From an uncultured Collinsella sp. (GTDB taxonomy: Bacteria > Actinomycetota > Coriobacteriia > Coriobacteriales > Coriobacteriaceae): 16,808 nt of DNA. Shown piece after piece: positions 6,406-13,153 of the stretch (position 1 is the stretch's first letter; the number at the start of each line of letters is the position of its first letter). The position numbers were made by a program, and so were the translations under genes. The notes beneath the pieces were generated by a model. It ran no database searches. It was not told the origin of the DNA and worked only from the letters and a program-made list of their open reading frames with translations. The stretch spans positions 1 to 16,808 of the forward strand of contig CAAEOL010000029.1 in assembly GCA_900757595.1 (NCBI GenBank). Reading direction: 5' to 3'.

Positions 6406-7566
6406 ATGTCGGATTCACCTAACTTTTTGACCTATGTCCAGACGGCGTTTGATCCGTTTGAGGAACGGTCGTTCTGCGCGGTGGATAGCCTGGTCTTTGC
6501 GTGGCTGTCCTATTTGCGTTTGCCGGGTGATATGGCGGAGCTGACGAACTGGCAGGGCCTAGACGTACGCGAGCTGCTTCGTGCCGAGTGCTACCGGGAT
6601 ATGATTGACGACTTGTGGGACCCAGAGGGGAGCAGGGCCTTGTTGGAGGCCGTGGCAGCAAGCCCTCGCTACCGTGGCGTGCACGTTTGCGGCTATCGTG
6701 CCGTGAGCGATGTGGTGGCGACGGAGCAGTTTGCAGCCATGGCGTTCCGGTTTCCGGCGGGGTTTAGTTATCTTTCCTTCCGGGGGACCGACAGCACGAT
6801 TGTGGGCTGGAAAGAGGACTTTAACATGGCGTTCCGGTGTCCTGTGCCGGCCCAGGAATCCGCGGCGCGTTATGTGGACGAGGCGGCGGATGCGATTGAC
6901 GGGCCGCTTTTGTGCGGAGGTCATTCCAAGGGCGGGAACCTTGCGGTGTACGGTGCGGCGATGTGCTCCGATGTCGCCCGTGAGCGAATCGAACGGGCGT
7001 ATTCCCATGATGGTCCGGGCTTCGTCGAGGAGTTTCTGAGCGGCAGCGCCTTTGCCGATCTTTCCGGTCGAATCGATAAGACGCTGCCTCGGTCGTCGAT
7101 CTTTGGCATGATGTTCGAGACACAGGAGGACTATGCCATCGTTGAGAGCACCGAGTTCAGCCTGCTGCAGCACAATCCCTTTAGCTGGGTGGTTGATGGT
7201 CGCGACTTCGTGTACTGTGAGCGCCTGTCCGCCGGTGCTCGATACGTTGATGGCTCCATTCGCGAGATGCTGCTTGCAGTGTCACCTAGCGAGCGCGAGC
7301 GTTTTGTAGATGCGTTGTTCTCCGTGTTTGAGGCTACGGGTGCTGAGCGGTTTGCGGATATCGCTGGGAATCTGCGCGAGAGCCTGCCCGTGATGCTCCA
7401 GGCTGCGCAAGGCTTTGACAAGGATACGCGACGCTTTGTCTCGCAGACTATCGTTGCGATTCTTAAGTGTGCACTTCTGCCCAAACGTCCCCAGATCGAC
7501 ATGCCCGCTGCCGGCCAGAGCTTGGCAGAACAGCTCGAGGCTTGGCAGTCCGAGCTCCTGCGCTAG
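6406..7566 (+). CDS. Mbeg1-like (DUF2974) alpha/beta-hydrolase protein
   Basis: This 386-aa protein matches the DUF2974/Mbeg1-like family by its N-terminal FLTYVQTAF...FEERSFCAVDSLVFAWLSYL segment, YLSFRGTDSTIVGWKEDFNMAF around 122-143 and the nucleophile elbow GHSKGGNLA at 172-180 with Ser174. This is the lipase-like GxSxG arrangement, so it is probably a serine hydrolase; its substrate is not known. No signal peptide or membrane helix is seen. ATG 6406 follows a GGGAGAG Shine-Dalgarno. The gene stands alone between two REP-like palindromes, with no clear promoter in the 47 nt after the ldh terminator. Confidence 0.85.
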   Translation: MSDSPNFLTYVQTAFDPFEERSFCAVDSLVFAWLSYLRLPGDMAELTNWQGLDVRELLRAECYRDMIDDLWDPEGSRALLEAVAASPRYRGVHVCGYRAVSDVVATEQFAAMAFRFPAGFSYLSFRGTDSTIVGWKEDFNMAFRCPVPAQESAARYVDEAADAIDGPLLCGGHSKGGNLAVYGAAMCSDVARERIERAYSHDGPGFVEEFLSGSAFADLSGRIDKTLPRSSIFGMMFETQEDYAIVESTEFSLLQHNPFSWVVDGRDFVYCERLSAGARYVDGSIREMLLAVSPSERERFVDALFSVFEATGAERFADIAGNLRESLPVMLQAAQGFDKDTRRFVSQTIVAILKCALLPKRPQIDMPAAGQSLAEQLEAWQSELLR

Positions 7567-7568
7567 CC

Positions 7569-7603
7569 ATTGGTGCAAAGCAACCTGTCCCCGATGCACC
7601 AAT
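7569..7603 (+). repeat. REP-like palindrome, copy 2
   Basis: ATTGGTGCA (7569-7577) and TGCACCAAT (7595-7603) form a perfect 9-bp stem around a 17-nt interior containing CAACCTGTCCCC. It begins 2 nt after the hydrolase stop codon. Short palindromes of this form resemble REP sequences associated with RAYT transposases, but no such transposase lies in the window. Confidence 0.7.
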
Positions 7604-7668
7604 CTTCGATGCGCTCGGGGAGGGCTCGACCGCTATACTGGTTCGTGCCGAAATCGATCTAGAACGGA

Positions 7669-8682
7669 ATGCCGTATATGAAAATCAATCACGCGATTCT
7701 GCATATCCTGGACTTTGACTCTGCCGTCAACGTTATGAGCCAGCGCGAGCTCGATATCGAGAGCCGTACCGTGCGCAACTTCGTGACCACGCATCTGCGC
7801 CGCGCACGTACCTCGGCCGACAATAAACGCGCCACGTTTGCCGAGAACTCTGCGTTTGGCGGCGAGCTCAAGGGTTATTTCTTTGGCGAGCGCGAGTTCG
7901 TGGACCTGTCGCAGCAGATTGCGGAGTTTATCTCCTCCGAGCTCACCAAAGCCGAGAAAGCCGAGTCCACCGACGTGCTTGTGGCGGACTTTGATGACGA
8001 TGAGGATGCCCGCTGGTTTGCCGTGATGCTGCTGGGCTCCAAGCAGGCTTTTATGCACGAAGTGGGCCGCGAGGAGGGGGAGGTGCGCAACGACATCGCG
8101 CGCCACTACGCCATTCTGCCGAACCCCTCGCAAAAGGTGCCGAGCTATGCCATTGTGCGCGCAAGCACCATGGAGATCGGCTACGTGGACAAGAAGCGCA
8201 AAATTGCCGGCGAGGATCGCATGCTCATTCCCGACGGCCTGCTACAGTGCGATACGGGCGTATCGGGCAAGGAGGTCATCGACACCGTGACGCGCGTGGT
8301 CGAGGAGGTCGCCGAAGAGCACGGTGCCAATACGGCCGTAGCGCTCGCTAAGGTTAAGGCTGCCGTTGCCGAGAAGGTTGAGGATGACGAGGAGCTGCCG
8401 CCTTGGGATATCGTCGATGAGGTCTTTGAGGACGAGCCGGTCATCAAGGAAAGCGTGCGCGCGGCACTGACCGAGGAGAAGGTGCCTGAGCGTGTGCCCG
8501 TGGAGCGCAAGCAGGTCGAACGCGCGGCGGTGCGCAATCACAAGATCCGTACCGATACGGGTATCGAAATCAGCTTCCCGGCCGAGATGGGCTCAAACTC
8601 CGAGTACATCGAGTTTGTCAACGAGCCCAACGGCCTCATCTCCATCGAGCTCAAAAACATCGGCAGTATCGAGAATCGATAA
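7669..8682 (+). CDS. Nucleoid-associated protein, NdpA/YejK family
   Basis: This 337-aa protein matches the 37-kDa nucleoid-associated family. It begins with the characteristic INHAILHILDF motif and contains a VRNFVTTHLRRA segment, an ADNKRATF stretch and a mid-region IVRASTMEIGYVDKKRKIAGED. It has an acidic, Lys/Glu-rich region (about 215-285) before a C-terminal IEISFPAEMGSNSEYIEFVNEPNG segment. Family members bind the nucleoid; their precise role is poorly defined. ATG 7669 and ATG 7678 are both possible. The second gives the family-typical MKINHAIL start, with GGA 9 nt upstream. A TATACT at 7633-7638 could be the -10 box. A terminator follows at 8708-8742. Confidence 0.85.
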   Translation: MPYMKINHAILHILDFDSAVNVMSQRELDIESRTVRNFVTTHLRRARTSADNKRATFAENSAFGGELKGYFFGEREFVDLSQQIAEFISSELTKAEKAESTDVLVADFDDDEDARWFAVMLLGSKQAFMHEVGREEGEVRNDIARHYAILPNPSQKVPSYAIVRASTMEIGYVDKKRKIAGEDRMLIPDGLLQCDTGVSGKEVIDTVTRVVEEVAEEHGANTAVALAKVKAAVAEKVEDDEELPPWDIVDEVFEDEPVIKESVRAALTEEKVPERVPVERKQVERAAVRNHKIRTDTGIEISFPAEMGSNSEYIEFVNEPNGLISIELKNIGSIENR

Positions 8683-8707
8683 ACTGCTCTTGGACGTTGC
8701 AAAAAAC

Positions 8708-8742
8708 AAAGGCCGAAGTTCCGATGGTGCTTCGGCCTTTTT
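8708..8742 (+). terminator. Rho-independent terminator after the ndpA-like gene
   Basis: An 11-bp perfect stem (AAAGGCCGAAG 8708-8718 with CTTCGGCCTTT 8730-8740) is followed by further T and preceded by an A-run. It could therefore work in both directions, which suits the convergent dap operon. Confidence 0.9.
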
Positions 8743-8785
8743 GCATGGGATTGAATTGCGCCGCAGGTTGAGCATACGTCAGCGA

Positions 8786-8883
8786 AAACGCCCCTAGGCG
8801 AGCAAGGTGACGTGAAAGAGGAGGGAAGCGTACTTCGGTACGCGACCGACGATTGAACGTCAGATTGCCGCTTAGGGGCGTTT
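8786..8883. other. Long structured RNA-like element with UUCG-capped hairpin
   Basis: Arms 8786-8800 and 8869-8883 pair over 15 positions (AAACGCCCCTAGGCG side, one wobble). The pairing continues after a one-base bulge with 8802-8805 and 8865-8868, then after an internal loop with 8808-8813 and 8857-8862. Inside is a perfect GCGTAC-TTCG-GTACGC hairpin at 8828-8843, flanked by purine-rich GAAAGAGGAGGGAA and GACCGACGATTGA. No ORF is present. On the minus strand its distal arm ends in TTTT, so it could terminate the dap operon. The precise architecture suggests a conserved RNA or repeat element; I cannot name it. Confidence 0.6.
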
Positions 8884-8895
8884 GTAGCGTCGACC

Positions 8896-8924
8896 GGTCC
8901 GTCGTTCGTTAGAACGACGGAACC
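8896..8924. other. Hairpin downstream of dapH
   Basis: CCGTCGTTC (8899-8907) and GAACGACGG (8912-8920) form a perfect 9-bp stem with a GTTA loop, extendable by GGT/ACC across a one-base bulge. It lies between the large structured element and the dapH stop. No T-tract is adjacent. Confidence 0.55.
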
Positions 8925-8943
8925 AAAGATGCAGCGTCGAGCC

Positions 8944-8971
8944 GTTACGCGGGTTGGTAAACCCGCGTAAC
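8944..8971 (-). terminator. 12-bp perfect hairpin just after dapH
   Basis: GTTACGCGGGTT (8944-8955) and AACCCGCGTAAC (8960-8971) form a perfect stem with a 4-nt loop. On the minus strand it begins 1 nt after the dapH stop codon. It lacks a T-run, so it may protect the 3' end or act with the downstream structures instead of terminating alone. Confidence 0.5.
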
Positions 8972-8972
8972 C

Positions 8973-9692
8973 CTACAGTTGACGTAAGCCCTCTTCCAGG
9001 CCGGTCTTGCTGTCGGTTTTCTCGTCGCGCATCTTGATGACGCGGGCGGGGACACCGGCCACGACGGCACCGGCGGGGACGTCCTCGACGCACACGGCGC
9101 CGGCGGCGACAACAGCGCCCTTGCCCACGTGCACGCCCTCCAGGACCACAGCATTGGCGCCGATCATGACATCGTCCTCGATGATGACGGGCGTGGCGCT
9201 GGCGGGCTCCACGACGCCTGCCAGCACGGTACCGGCGCCGATGTGGCAGTTCTTACCCACGGTGGCGCGGCCGCCCAGCACGGCGCCCATGTCGATCATG
9301 GAGCCCTCGCCGATAACGGAGCCGATGTTGATGATGGCGCCCATCATGATCACGGCACGGTCGCCAATCTCGACGCGGTCGCGGATGATCGCGCCCGGCT
9401 CGATGCGGGCGTTGATGCCCTTAAGGTCGAGCATGGGCACGGCGGAGTTGCGGCAATCGTTTTCAACGTCGTAGTAATCGATGGAATCGGCATTGGCGTC
9501 CAGGATGGTCTTAAGCTCATCCCAGTCACCAAAGACGGTCTTGCCACGACGACCGCCGTAGACGTGTGCATTGCCCCACTGGACCTTCATGCCCGGCTTT
9601 TCGCGCACGTACAGTTTGACGGGCGTTTTCTTGGGCGCGGTGGCGATGTAGTTGATAATCTCTTGTGCATCCATCTCGGCTGCGTTACTCAT
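8973..9692 (-). CDS. dapH: 2,3,4,5-tetrahydropyridine-2,6-dicarboxylate N-acetyltransferase
   Basis: DapH acetylates tetrahydrodipicolinate from acetyl-CoA to give N-acetyl-2-amino-6-oxopimelate, committing the pathway to the acetylated branch. The 239-aa product has an N-terminal helical region (EIINYIATAPKKTPVKLYV) and, from about 90, left-handed beta-helix hexapeptide repeats (ARIEPGAIIRDRVEIGDRAV onward). The signature segments MGAIINIGSVIGEGSMIDMGAVLGGRATVGKNCHIGAGTVLAGV and a VPARVIK ending are present. Length matches the family. The start ATG at 9692 has AAAGGAG upstream. It lies 39 nt after dapB as the last gene of the lysine operon. The acetyl rather than succinyl type is called from family resemblance. 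Confidence 0.93.
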   Translation of the reverse strand: MSNAAEMDAQEIINYIATAPKKTPVKLYVREKPGMKVQWGNAHVYGGRRGKTVFGDWDELKTILDANADSIDYYDVENDCRNSAVPMLDLKGINARIEPGAIIRDRVEIGDRAVIMMGAIINIGSVIGEGSMIDMGAVLGGRATVGKNCHIGAGTVLAGVVEPASATPVIIEDDVMIGANAVVLEGVHVGKGAVVAAGAVCVEDVPAGAVVAGVPARVIKMRDEKTDSKTGLEEGLRQL

Positions 9693-9731
9693 ATGCTGTC
9701 TCTCCTTTGGGTGGATCCGGTTGATACCTGG

Positions 9732-10472
9732 TTAGGCAAACATGACCTGGTCGAATGTATAGAAGCCGGGTTCGCGGGTGACGAGCTTTTGCGCGGCTGC
9801 CAAGGCGCCGTTGACAAAGATCTGACGACTCGTGGCGCGGTGGGTGAGCGTGATCTCCTCGTCCTGGCCAAAGAAACTCACCTCGTGCACGCCGGCGACG
9901 GTGCCGCCGCGCAGCGAGTGCATGCCGATTTCCTTGGGGTCGCGCGCGCCGCACAGGCCCTTGCGTCCATAGACGGGGTGGTAGCCTGCCTCGGGCTCAG
10001 CTTCGACGACGGCGTCGAGCAACAACTTGGCAGTGCCGCTGGGGGCGTCGACCTTTTGGTTATGGTGTGTCTCGACGATCTCGCAGTCAAAGCCGGGCAG
10101 CTCGCGTGTGGCCTGTGCTACCAGATGACGCAGGGCTGCGATACCGATGGAGTAATTGCCGGAGTGCATGACGCGGGCGTTCTGGCCCAGCTCGCGCAGG
10201 AGGTCCATCTGCTCGGGTGTGTAACCCGTGGTGCCCGAGACTAACGCCGCGCCCGTGCGTTCGACATAGGCGACGACAGCATCGAAGGTCACGACGTTCG
10301 AGAAGTCGATGATTACATCGGCGGCCGGTGCGCTCTCGAGCTCGGACAAGTCGAAGCCGATCTGGGCGACGATGTCGAAAACAGGCTGACCGGCGGCGTC
10401 GACAACGCCCTCGGCAGTGGTGCGGATGAGCGAGCCCATGCGGCCCGTTCCCATAATGACGGTCTTAATCAA
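9732..10472 (-). CDS. dapB: 4-hydroxy-tetrahydrodipicolinate reductase
   Basis: DapB reduces hydroxy-tetrahydrodipicolinate with NAD(P)H to tetrahydrodipicolinate, the substrate of DapH. The 246-aa product starts with the nucleotide-binding GTGRMG motif (8-13). It contains IIDFSN, LVSGTTGYT and the catalytic/substrate segment ETHHNQKVDAPSGTAK, with the active-site His pair and the lysine. The start is TTG at 10472, which overlaps the end of lysA-dapA by 8 nt; AGGGAG lies about 8-10 nt upstream. The overlap implies translational coupling. TTG is the only start that keeps the conserved MIKTVIMGTG beginning. Confidence 0.94.
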   Translation of the reverse strand: MIKTVIMGTGRMGSLIRTTAEGVVDAAGQPVFDIVAQIGFDLSELESAPAADVIIDFSNVVTFDAVVAYVERTGAALVSGTTGYTPEQMDLLRELGQNARVMHSGNYSIGIAALRHLVAQATRELPGFDCEIVETHHNQKVDAPSGTAKLLLDAVVEAEPEAGYHPVYGRKGLCGARDPKEIGMHSLRGGTVAGVHEVSFFGQDEEITLTHRATSRQIFVNGALAAAQKLVTREPGFYTFDQVMFA

Positions 10473-12774
10473 GCAGACCAGCTCCCTTCAGAGCATCGGT
10501 AAGTGCAGCGCGCGTGTCGTTGGCCATGGGGCACAGCGGCATACGGTAGTTTGCCTCGATCATACCCATCTGGGCGAGCGCTTCCTTGACGGGGATGGGG
10601 TTGACCTCGCTAAAGAGGGCGTTGATGAGCGGCTGACCGGCAATCTGGATATCACGGGCGCGCTCCACGTCGCCGTCCAGATAGGCGCGGCACATGTCAT
10701 GCACGAGCTGCGGCTGAACATCGGCCCACACGCTGATGGTGCCCGAGGCGCCCAGGCTCATGAGCGGTACGGTAAGTGCGTCCTCGCCCGAGTACATACG
10801 GAAGTCGTCGGACAGCAGGTGGGCGATCTTGGCCGCGTAGGCGACGTTGCCCGAGGCTTCCTTAATACCCATGATGTTGGGGTGCGCGGCCAGGCGCTCC
10901 ACATTGCGCTCGCTGATACCGCAGCCGCAGCGGCCGGGGATGTTGTACAGAATGCAGGGGATGTCCACGGCATCGGCGACGGTCTTAAAGTGCTGATAGA
11001 TACCCTCTTCATTGGACTTGTTGTAGTAGGGGGTAATGAGCAACAGGCCGTCGGCTCCCAAGCCCTGGTAGGTGAGCGACTTGGTGAGCATGGTTTGCGT
11101 GGAGTTGGAGCCCGAGCCGGCGATGACGGGGACGCGTCCTGCAACATGCTTGACCACGGCGGCGACGACGGAGTTGTCCTCGTCGTCGGTCATCGCGGCG
11201 CTCTCGCCGGTGGTGCCCAGGGTGAGGATGGCGTCGGTGCCATTTTGTAAGTGGAAATCGATAAGGCGCTCGAGTGCGTCAAAGTCGACGCTGCCGTCCT
11301 TTTTAAACGGCGTGACAAGGGCGACGATTGAGCCCTCGAGGTTGCGGATATCCATGTTCTTCTCCTTCGCTTCCGCGATCTGGATGCGTTTATTCCATTG
11401 GGCGGCGACGGCCAAGCGCTCGTCCTGAGTGCGACGACGAGCGCTTTCGGCGCGCGATTTGGCCAGTAGCTCTCGTCCGCACGGTAGCACGTCGAGCGTG
11501 GCAAAATAGTCGCCCGGGCGCTCAGCGCGGCGGATGAGGTCGGCCGAGCCGTCGGGGCGCAGCAGCACCTCGGCGGAGCGCAGGCGGCCGTTGTAGTTGT
11601 AGCCCATGGAGTAGCCATGCGCGCCGGTATCGTGGATCACGAGCACATCACCCATGTCGACCTGCGGTAGCTCGCGGTCGATGGCGAACTTGTCGTTGTT
11701 CTCGCACAGATTGCCCGTAATGTCGTACTTGTTTGTGACAGGTGCCGCGGTCTTGTCGGCGCCACCCGGCTGACCCATTACCGAAATGTGGTGGTAGGCG
11801 CCATACATGGCGGGGCGAATCAGGTCGACCGCGCTTGCGTCGACACCGATATAGTCCTTGTAGATCTGCTTTTCGTGGATGGCCTTGGTGACCAGGCAGC
11901 CGTAGGGGCCCATCATAAAGCGGCCCATCTCGGTGCAGATGGCCACATCGTCCATGCCGGTGGGAACCAAGATCTCGTCGTATGCCGCGTGCACTCCCTC
12001 GCCGATGGCGTGAATGTCGTTGGCCTGCTGTTCGGGCAGGTAGGGGATGCCGACGCCGCCGGATAGATTGATGAAGGCGACATGTGCGCCGGTCTCGCGC
12101 TCCAGGCGCACGGCAAGCTCAAAGAGGATGCGCGCGAGCTTGGGGTAGTAGTCGTTGGTGACGGTGTTGCTGGCAAGGAATGCGTGGATACCAAAGTCCT
12201 CGGCACCCTTGGCCTTGAGCATGCGGAAGGCCTCGAAGAGTTGCTCGGTGGTCATGCCGTATTTGGAGTCGCCGGGGTTATCCATGATGCCATTGGAGAG
12301 CTGGAACAGGCCGCCCGGATTAAAGCGGCAGCTGACCGTCTTGGGGATAGGCCCCGCAACGCGCTCAAAGAACTCGATGTGGCTGATGTCGTCAAAGTTG
12401 ACGATGGCGCCCAGCTTGCCGGCGAGCTCAAAGTCCACCGCCGGCGTGTCGTTGGACGAGAACATGATGTCGTGTCCCGTGATACCCAGCGAGCGGGCGA
12501 TCATGAGCTCGGTATAGCTCGAGCAATCGCAGCCGCAGCCGTATTCGTTGAGAATGGAGATGAGTGCCGGGTTGGGGTTGGCCTTGACGGCAAAGTATTC
12601 CTTAAAGCCCGGGTTCCATGCAAAGGCGTCGCGCACTTCTTGCATGTTGCGGCGGATGCCCGCCTCGTCGTATAGATGAAACGGCGTGGGGAACTGCTCG
12701 ACGATATGCTCGAGCGTCTCCTTGTCCACAAACGGCTGCTTGGCCGCATATGCCTCGTTGGGAGTCAATGACAT
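10465..12774 (-). CDS. lysA-dapA: Fused diaminopimelate decarboxylase - 4-hydroxy-tetrahydrodipicolinate synthase
   Basis: One uninterrupted 769-codon frame holds two full enzymes. Residues 1-~440 are LysA, which decarboxylates meso-diaminopimelate to lysine: PLP lysine K64 in YFAVKANPNP, phosphate-binding LSGGVGIPY (237-245), and the active-site Cys357 with Glu358 in NLCENND. Residues 474-769 are a full-length DapA (296 aa), which condenses aspartate semialdehyde with pyruvate: TT521-522 in TLGTTGES, Tyr610 in YNIPG and the Schiff-base lysine K638 in IKEASG. The ~30-residue linker is charged. Codon 474 is an ATG (11355) with a well-spaced AAGGAG at 11362-11367, so DapA may also be made separately. 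LysA start ATG 12774 follows GAGG. The operon continues into dapB and is led by a lysine riboswitch. A missing lysA stop codon from mutation or sequencing error would also produce this frame. Confidence 0.93.
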   Translation of the reverse strand: MSLTPNEAYAAKQPFVDKETLEHIVEQFPTPFHLYDEAGIRRNMQEVRDAFAWNPGFKEYFAVKANPNPALISILNEYGCGCDCSSYTELMIARSLGITGHDIMFSSNDTPAVDFELAGKLGAIVNFDDISHIEFFERVAGPIPKTVSCRFNPGGLFQLSNGIMDNPGDSKYGMTTEQLFEAFRMLKAKGAEDFGIHAFLASNTVTNDYYPKLARILFELAVRLERETGAHVAFINLSGGVGIPYLPEQQANDIHAIGEGVHAAYDEILVPTGMDDVAICTEMGRFMMGPYGCLVTKAIHEKQIYKDYIGVDASAVDLIRPAMYGAYHHISVMGQPGGADKTAAPVTNKYDITGNLCENNDKFAIDRELPQVDMGDVLVIHDTGAHGYSMGYNYNGRLRSAEVLLRPDGSADLIRRAERPGDYFATLDVLPCGRELLAKSRAESARRRTQDERLAVAAQWNKRIQIAEAKEKNMDIRNLEGSIVALVTPFKKDGSVDFDALERLIDFHLQNGTDAILTLGTTGESAAMTDDEDNSVVAAVVKHVAGRVPVIAGSGSNSTQTMLTKSLTYQGLGADGLLLITPYYNKSNEEGIYQHFKTVADAVDIPCILYNIPGRCGCGISERNVERLAAHPNIMGIKEASGNVAYAAKIAHLLSDDFRMYSGEDALTVPLMSLGASGTISVWADVQPQLVHDMCRAYLDGDVERARDIQIAGQPLINALFSEVNPIPVKEALAQMGMIEANYRMPLCPMANDTRAALTDALKGAGLLD
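11353..11367 (-). promoter_or_regulatory. Internal RBS and ATG for a free DapA
   Basis: Within the fused frame, AAGGAG (11362-11367) stands 6 nt before an in-frame ATG (11353-11355) that coincides with the usual DapA N-terminus (MDIRNLEGSIVALVTPF). Its quality matches that of ordinary gene starts in this operon. It suggests that standalone DapA is translated, with or without the fusion protein. Confidence 0.7.
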
Positions 12775-12852
12775 GTCCCGTAAACCTCGCTATCCAGACG
12801 GCGCTACCTGCGCATCGAATCCGCATAGCGTGGACCCAATGTCCGGATAGCG
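12775..12852 (-). promoter_or_regulatory. Expression platform of the lysine riboswitch
   Basis: On the minus strand, CGCTATCCGGAC (12841-12852), which includes the 3' strand of riboswitch helix P1, can pair with GTCTGGATAGCG (12788-12799) over 12 bp with one wobble. The second segment ends at the GAGG Shine-Dalgarno (12785-12788), 10 nt before the lysA ATG. P1 and this alternative helix are mutually exclusive. No T-run terminator is present, so control is probably at translation initiation. Confidence 0.7.
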
Positions 12853-13002
12853 CTCCCGCATTGCTGCAGACAGTCCTGCGGGTGTTTCCCGCAGGCCCAC
12901 CAGGCTGTTCGTGCCCGAGAAACCCAGTTCGGCGGGTTTCGCCTCCCCGCGGGGTCAAAGCCTGCCGGCTCGCCCGCGGCTCTTCGTGCCCGCGCCTCTA
13001 TC
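12846..13002 (-). promoter_or_regulatory. Lysine riboswitch (L box) aptamer
   Basis: Read on the minus strand, the 5' end GATAGAGGCGCGG and the 3' end GGGAGCGCTATC form the closing helix (GATAG 12998-13002 with CTATC 12846-12850). Between them are the conserved landmarks of lysine aptamers: an AAGAG segment, a GGGGAGGCG...CGCCGAAC region (cf. GGGGAGCGTCGCCGAAG in the Bacillus lysC leader), CUCGGGCACG, ACAGCCUG, and a hairpin at 12875-12895 (8-bp stem, CCTGCGGG/CCCGCAGG). A 6-bp hairpin (13005-13010 with 13018-13023) lies just 5'. This aptamer binds lysine and represses downstream lysine genes, which fits its position ahead of lysA-dapA-dapB-dapH. Confidence 0.92.
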
Positions 13003-13023
13003 AAGTGGTAACGACCCTACCAC

Positions 13024-13153
13024 GTTGCACTTTACCAAACAAGAGTATTCGTATATAACGTTTAAAAAATGCAGGGATATGCTGGAAATAAGGGTGTAGC
13101 AATCTTGCGGCACAATAGATAGCAGCCGACGCGCACCTACGAAAGGAACCAAT
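13024..13153. promoter_or_regulatory. Divergent promoter region between lysine operon and M20 gene
   Basis: After the riboswitch leader, about 130 nt remain before the plus-strand M20 start. The segment around 13040-13075 is strongly AT-rich (GTATATAACGTTTAAAAAATG), the likely promoter zone for both directions. I could not place convincing -35/-10 pairs. AAAGGA at 13142-13147 is the M20 gene's RBS. Confidence 0.5.

Noticed and set aside
9129..10244. Long plus-strand frame across dapH and dapB
   Set aside because: It runs antisense to two recognised enzymes and has His/Gly/Asp-rich low-complexity sequence without a domain.
12775..13023. T-box leader for lysA
   Set aside because: No T-box consensus or specifier/antiterminator pair is seen; the lysine riboswitch landmarks explain the region.
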